Source: Clostridiales bacterium (GTDB lineage Bacteria; Bacillota; Clostridia; Caldicoprobacterales; DTU083). Taken from it: a DNA stretch of 8,932 nt. Shown piece by piece: positions 6,766 to 8,932 of this stretch. The notes beneath the pieces were generated by a model that searched no databases, was not told the origin of the DNA, and worked only from the letters and a program-made list of their open reading frames with translations. Positions within the stretch are counted from its first letter, which is position 1. Every line of letters begins with the position of its first letter. The position numbers were made by a program, and so were the translations under genes. Location of the stretch: assembly GCA_012512335.1 (NCBI GenBank), contig JAAZEK010000207.1, positions 1 to 8,932 of the forward strand, given 5' to 3'.

Positions 6766-7725
6766 TTATATGGATAAAACTTGTGACAACTGGTATAGTT
6801 CTTCGTTGAATGTCTTGGGCATAACAAGCGCTTCTGCAATATCATCATCCATAATTTCATTTCCTTTAATCGTAACGACACGATTTCCGATATTTTTTTC
6901 AAGTAATTCAACAGCATGGTGACCCATTCTACTAGCAAGGACTATATCAGCTGCCGAAGGGTTTCCACCTCTTTGAAGGTATCCAAGAACTGTTGCCCTG
7001 GTTTCCATTCCAGTCTTTTCTTCAATCTCTTTTTCTAATTCCATAGCCTTTCCGGCTCCTTCTGCCAGGATAATAATACTGGAAGATTTGCCACGGTGCC
7101 TTCCTTTGATAATACGCTTGCAAAGAGTATCCACATCCAAAGGTATTTCTGGTATTATTATGCCTTCTGCACCGCCAGCCATACCAGTATGGATTGCAAT
7201 GTTTCCTGAGTGACGGCCCATAACCTCAATTATATTGGTACGTTCATGAGATGAAACTGTATCCCTTATCTTATTTATAGCTTCCAACACTGTGTTCACA
7301 GCAGTATCAAAGCCTATTGACTGTTCTGTGCAAGCAATGTCATTATCTATGGTTCCTGGAATCCCAACAGTTGGAAAACCTCTTTGGCTTAAATCAAATG
7401 CTCCTCTGAAGGAACCGTCACCACCTATAACGACCAAACCTTCAATACCGAATACCTTAAGAATATTAATGGCTTTCTTCATACCTTCTTCAGTTTTAAA
7501 GTCATCTGACCTTGCAGTGTTTAGTATAGTACCTCCACGATGAAGGATTTCACCAACGGATGACACATCCATATCATCTATTTCTGCATTCATAAGTCCA
7601 CGAAAACCTCTGCGAATACCATATACCTTCATGCCTTTGTAAATTGCGGTTCGAACTACAGCCCTAATGGCTGCATTCATTCCTGGTGCATCACCACCAC
7701 TGGTTAATACTCCAATTTTCTTCAT
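6766..7725 (-). CDS. pfkA: ATP-dependent 6-phosphofructokinase PfkA
   Basis: Glycolytic enzyme of 319 residues converting fructose 6-phosphate and ATP to fructose 1,6-bisphosphate in the cytoplasm; length matches the bacterial tetrameric enzyme, and residues align with E. coli numbering. Visible are the ATP loop TSGGDAPGMNAAIRA (8-22), GGDGS (101-105), the catalytic PGTIDND (123-129, Asp127 base), Arg162 and MGRHSG (169-174), Glu222, and LQRGG with Arg252. Gly104 and Gly124 indicate ATP rather than pyrophosphate as donor. Effector-site residues Arg21, Arg25, Arg154, Glu187 and Lys213 are kept, so ADP/PEP allostery is plausible, with Arg replacing Lys at 211. Position 249, usually a substrate-contacting His, is Tyr. 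A GGGAGAGGG ribosome site precedes the ATG. Confidence 0.96.
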   Translation of the reverse strand: MKKIGVLTSGGDAPGMNAAIRAVVRTAIYKGMKVYGIRRGFRGLMNAEIDDMDVSSVGEILHRGGTILNTARSDDFKTEEGMKKAINILKVFGIEGLVVIGGDGSFRGAFDLSQRGFPTVGIPGTIDNDIACTEQSIGFDTAVNTVLEAINKIRDTVSSHERTNIIEVMGRHSGNIAIHTGMAGGAEGIIIPEIPLDVDTLCKRIIKGRHRGKSSSIIILAEGAGKAMELEKEIEEKTGMETRATVLGYLQRGGNPSAADIVLASRMGHHAVELLEKNIGNRVVTIKGNEIMDDDIAEALVMPKTFNEELYQLSQVLSI

Positions 7726-7799
7726 AGTTGCCCTCTCCCTTTGTTTATGTTAGCACTTTTATCTAGATCATGAAAATAATAAATAATTAATGTTTTACT

Positions 7800-7811
7800 C
7801 TATTATAATAG
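7800..7811 (-). promoter_or_regulatory. Possible pfkA promoter -10 within a 12-base palindrome
   Basis: The gap upstream of pfkA contains a consensus TATAAT on the minus strand (7802-7807) inside the perfect palindrome CTATTATAATAG, about 75 bases before the pfkA ATG. No convincing -35 is seen at 16-18 bases; the nearest TTAGCA-like match is 20 bases away. The match could be chance in AT-rich DNA. If real, pfkA has its own promoter in addition to read-through from dnaE. Confidence 0.35.
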
Positions 7812-7829
7812 CATTATTAGTTTTGCTTG

Positions 7830-8027
7830 CTAATAGCCATTTTCCATGAGTATTGCATGCACTTCCTCAGCCTCAGATTCTGGAACCAGAATTTCATAAT
7901 AATTATCTTGAATCGATACATTACGATATACAGGCTTGAGTTTAATCCAAAACCCTTCCCTGGAAAGTAAATTGTTTATACTATCTGCTATGTCCTTTGT
8001 TCGAGCCATATAGACAACTTTCCACAT
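7830..8027 (-). CDS. Small conserved-looking protein of 65 residues, function unknown
   Basis: A 65-residue protein starting MWKVVYMART and ending ENGY, with a strong AGGAGG ribosome site ten bases before the ATG. The pattern of predicted strand (2-7), helix (10-24, ADSINNLLSREGF), two strands (25-34, 43-49) and helix (51-63, SEAEEVHAILMEN) suggests a small ferredoxin-like alpha/beta fold. The layout resembles the short DUF2007-type putative signal-transducing domains (PF09413), in which a strand is followed by a helix of the xxxAxxIxxLLxxEG kind; this is resemblance, not a proven match. There is no signal peptide, transmembrane segment or cysteine, so it should be cytoplasmic. It lies between dnaE and pfkA on the same strand, 47 bases after dnaE, and is probably co-transcribed with it. 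Confidence 0.8.
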   Translation of the reverse strand: MWKVVYMARTKDIADSINNLLSREGFWIKLKPVYRNVSIQDNYYEILVPESEAEEVHAILMENGY

Positions 8028-8074
8028 GAATTAATAGCCTCCTTATATTATTACGTCTTCTCTCTATACCGACT

Positions 8075-8932
8075 CTACACCATTTTAACACATTTTTCTC
8101 CTAATAAGCTGCTTAATTCCTTTAACAATCCAGAATCCCGTCGAATCCATAAATCCGGCTGATAGCGAAAGGTCTTTTTCATTGACTCCACATATAGATA
8201 CACGGGTATGTTTCCCTTATATTTTTTTAATACATGGCTGATATCTTTTTGGATTTTGGAATTTTGATCGCTGGAAATCATTAGATATAGCTTGCTGGGC
8301 TTTTCATTCACCAAGGCTTCTACTTCATTGGCAATTAATTTTGGCTCTTCCTCTTCCCGCATACTTATTCGACCTTTTATAACAATCCCTTTGTCTTCCT
8401 CCAGCAAGGAAGAATATTTCTGCAATACCTGAGGAAATACAATAACTTCAATCATACCGTATAGATCCTCTAATGTTACAAAAGCCATAGCATTATTGTT
8501 TTTCGTATACTTAATCTTTTTCTCCATCACCAATCCGCCTAGTGTTACAGTAGAACCATCTTTAAGATTATTCGATAAATTAGCTGTCAACTCATTATTT
8601 CCTTCAATGTTTTGTAATTCCATAATATCCATTGTTGTTGAATACCCCTCTAGAGCATTCTTGTATTCATCCAAGGGATGACCACTGATATAAACTCCTG
8701 TCATCTCTTTTTCCATAGTTAATAGCATTTTCATTGGAAATTCCTCTAAATTAGGTAAATGATCCCTTTGATAGTTGCTAGGTTCAGAAGGTGTAATCTC
8801 ACCAAAAAGAGAAACCTGTCCTGCTATATTTCTCTTTCTTTCCTGCATCACAGAGTCTAAGGTCATCTCATGTATGGCAATCAACTGAGAACGATAAGCA
8901 CCAAGGGAATCAAATGCTCCACAGCGGATTAA
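8075..8932 (-). CDS. dnaE: DNA polymerase III alpha subunit DnaE, C-terminal part (5' end outside window)
   Basis: The frame is open to the right edge and gives the last 285 residues of the replicative polymerase. The first visible residues, LIRCGAFDSLGAYRSQ, are the end of the tandem helix-hairpin-helix region and extend the frame past the TTG at 8884, which is therefore not the start. Next comes QVSLFGE (visible residues 39-45), matching the internal sliding-clamp-binding motif of DnaE proteins. MEKEMTGVYISGHPLDEY follows at about 73-90, then the OB-fold (about 126-207, with GGLVMEKKIKYTKNNNAMAF and EVIVFPQVL) and a C-terminal domain ending in KCVKMV. This layout is DnaE rather than Gram-positive PolC. 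The catalytic PHP and palm domains are outside the window, so activity cannot be judged. Confidence 0.95.
   Translation of the reverse strand, partial: LIRCGAFDSLGAYRSQLIAIHEMTLDSVMQERKRNIAGQVSLFGEITPSEPSNYQRDHLPNLEEFPMKMLLTMEKEMTGVYISGHPLDEYKNALEGYSTTMDIMELQNIEGNNELTANLSNNLKDGSTVTLGGLVMEKKIKYTKNNNAMAFVTLEDLYGMIEVIVFPQVLQKYSSLLEEDKGIVIKGRISMREEEEPKLIANEVEALVNEKPSKLYLMISSDQNSKIQKDISHVLKKYKGNIPVYLYVESMKKTFRYQPDLWIRRDSGLLKELSSLLGEKCVKMV

Noticed and set aside
6741..6938. Minus-strand frame of 65 codons overlapping the pfkA 3' end and the PhoP-box region
   Set aside because: It is out of frame with pfkA, runs into the promoter region, and has no ribosome site or protein-like pattern.
6766..7725. 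Pyrophosphate-dependent phosphofructokinase
   Set aside because: Position 104 is Gly (GGDGS) and position 124 is Gly (PGTIDND); pyrophosphate enzymes typically carry Asp and Lys there.
7815..7835. Inverted repeat TATTAG/CTAATA at the end of the 65-residue gene as a terminator
   Set aside because: The stem is six AT-rich pairs with a nine-base loop and no U-run; too weak to support.
8882..8884. TTG as the start of a separate 269-residue protein
   Set aside because: The frame continues upstream to the window edge with DnaE-like residues (CGAFDSLG), so this is an internal Leu codon of dnaE.

Overview
The window looks like chromosome from a low-GC anaerobic Firmicute, most likely class Clostridia. 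The signs are AT-rich intergenic DNA, strong AGGAGG-type ribosome binding sites, a Gram-positive lipoprotein signal on the phosphate-binding protein, a dnaE - small gene - pfkA neighbourhood, and a pst-phoU-phoP-phoR cluster. I cannot name a genus.

Nearly everything is on the minus strand, so transcription runs from high to low coordinates. At the right edge is the C-terminal third or so of dnaE (replicative DNA polymerase III alpha). A 65-residue conserved-looking small protein and pfkA (6-phosphofructokinase) follow, closely packed. After pfkA comes a 126-base gap (6640-6765) with a candidate phosphate-starvation promoter: two TTTAAC elements 11 bases apart, followed by two candidate -10 boxes.

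This gap leads a compact seven-gene phosphate operon: pstS, pstC, pstA, pstB, phoU, phoP, phoR. PstS would capture phosphate at the cell surface. PstC and PstA form the membrane channel, PstB drives it with ATP, PhoU relays transporter state, and PhoR/PhoP sense starvation and activate transcription, probably of this same operon. Genes from pstC onward overlap or sit within a few bases of each other. The only sizeable internal gap, between pstS and pstC, holds a hairpin that could separate high pstS mRNA from lower downstream mRNA. The operon ends at a strong hairpin shared with a convergent plus-strand gene, of which only the last 37 codons are visible (unidentified).

The main unusual feature is PstS. 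Its two half-domains are in the reverse of the usual order: the REEGSGTR phosphate-binding motif, normally in the middle of the protein, comes right after the lipobox, and the GSTS segment, normally N-terminal, comes last. The protein stops at the inter-domain crossover. This reads as a clean circular permutation. Secondary points are a PhoU whose first metal-binding motif has lost its usual acidic residues, a PfkA with Tyr at the usual substrate His249, and a dyad over the pst -10 region. I saw no mobile elements, CRISPR arrays, tRNA or rRNA genes.
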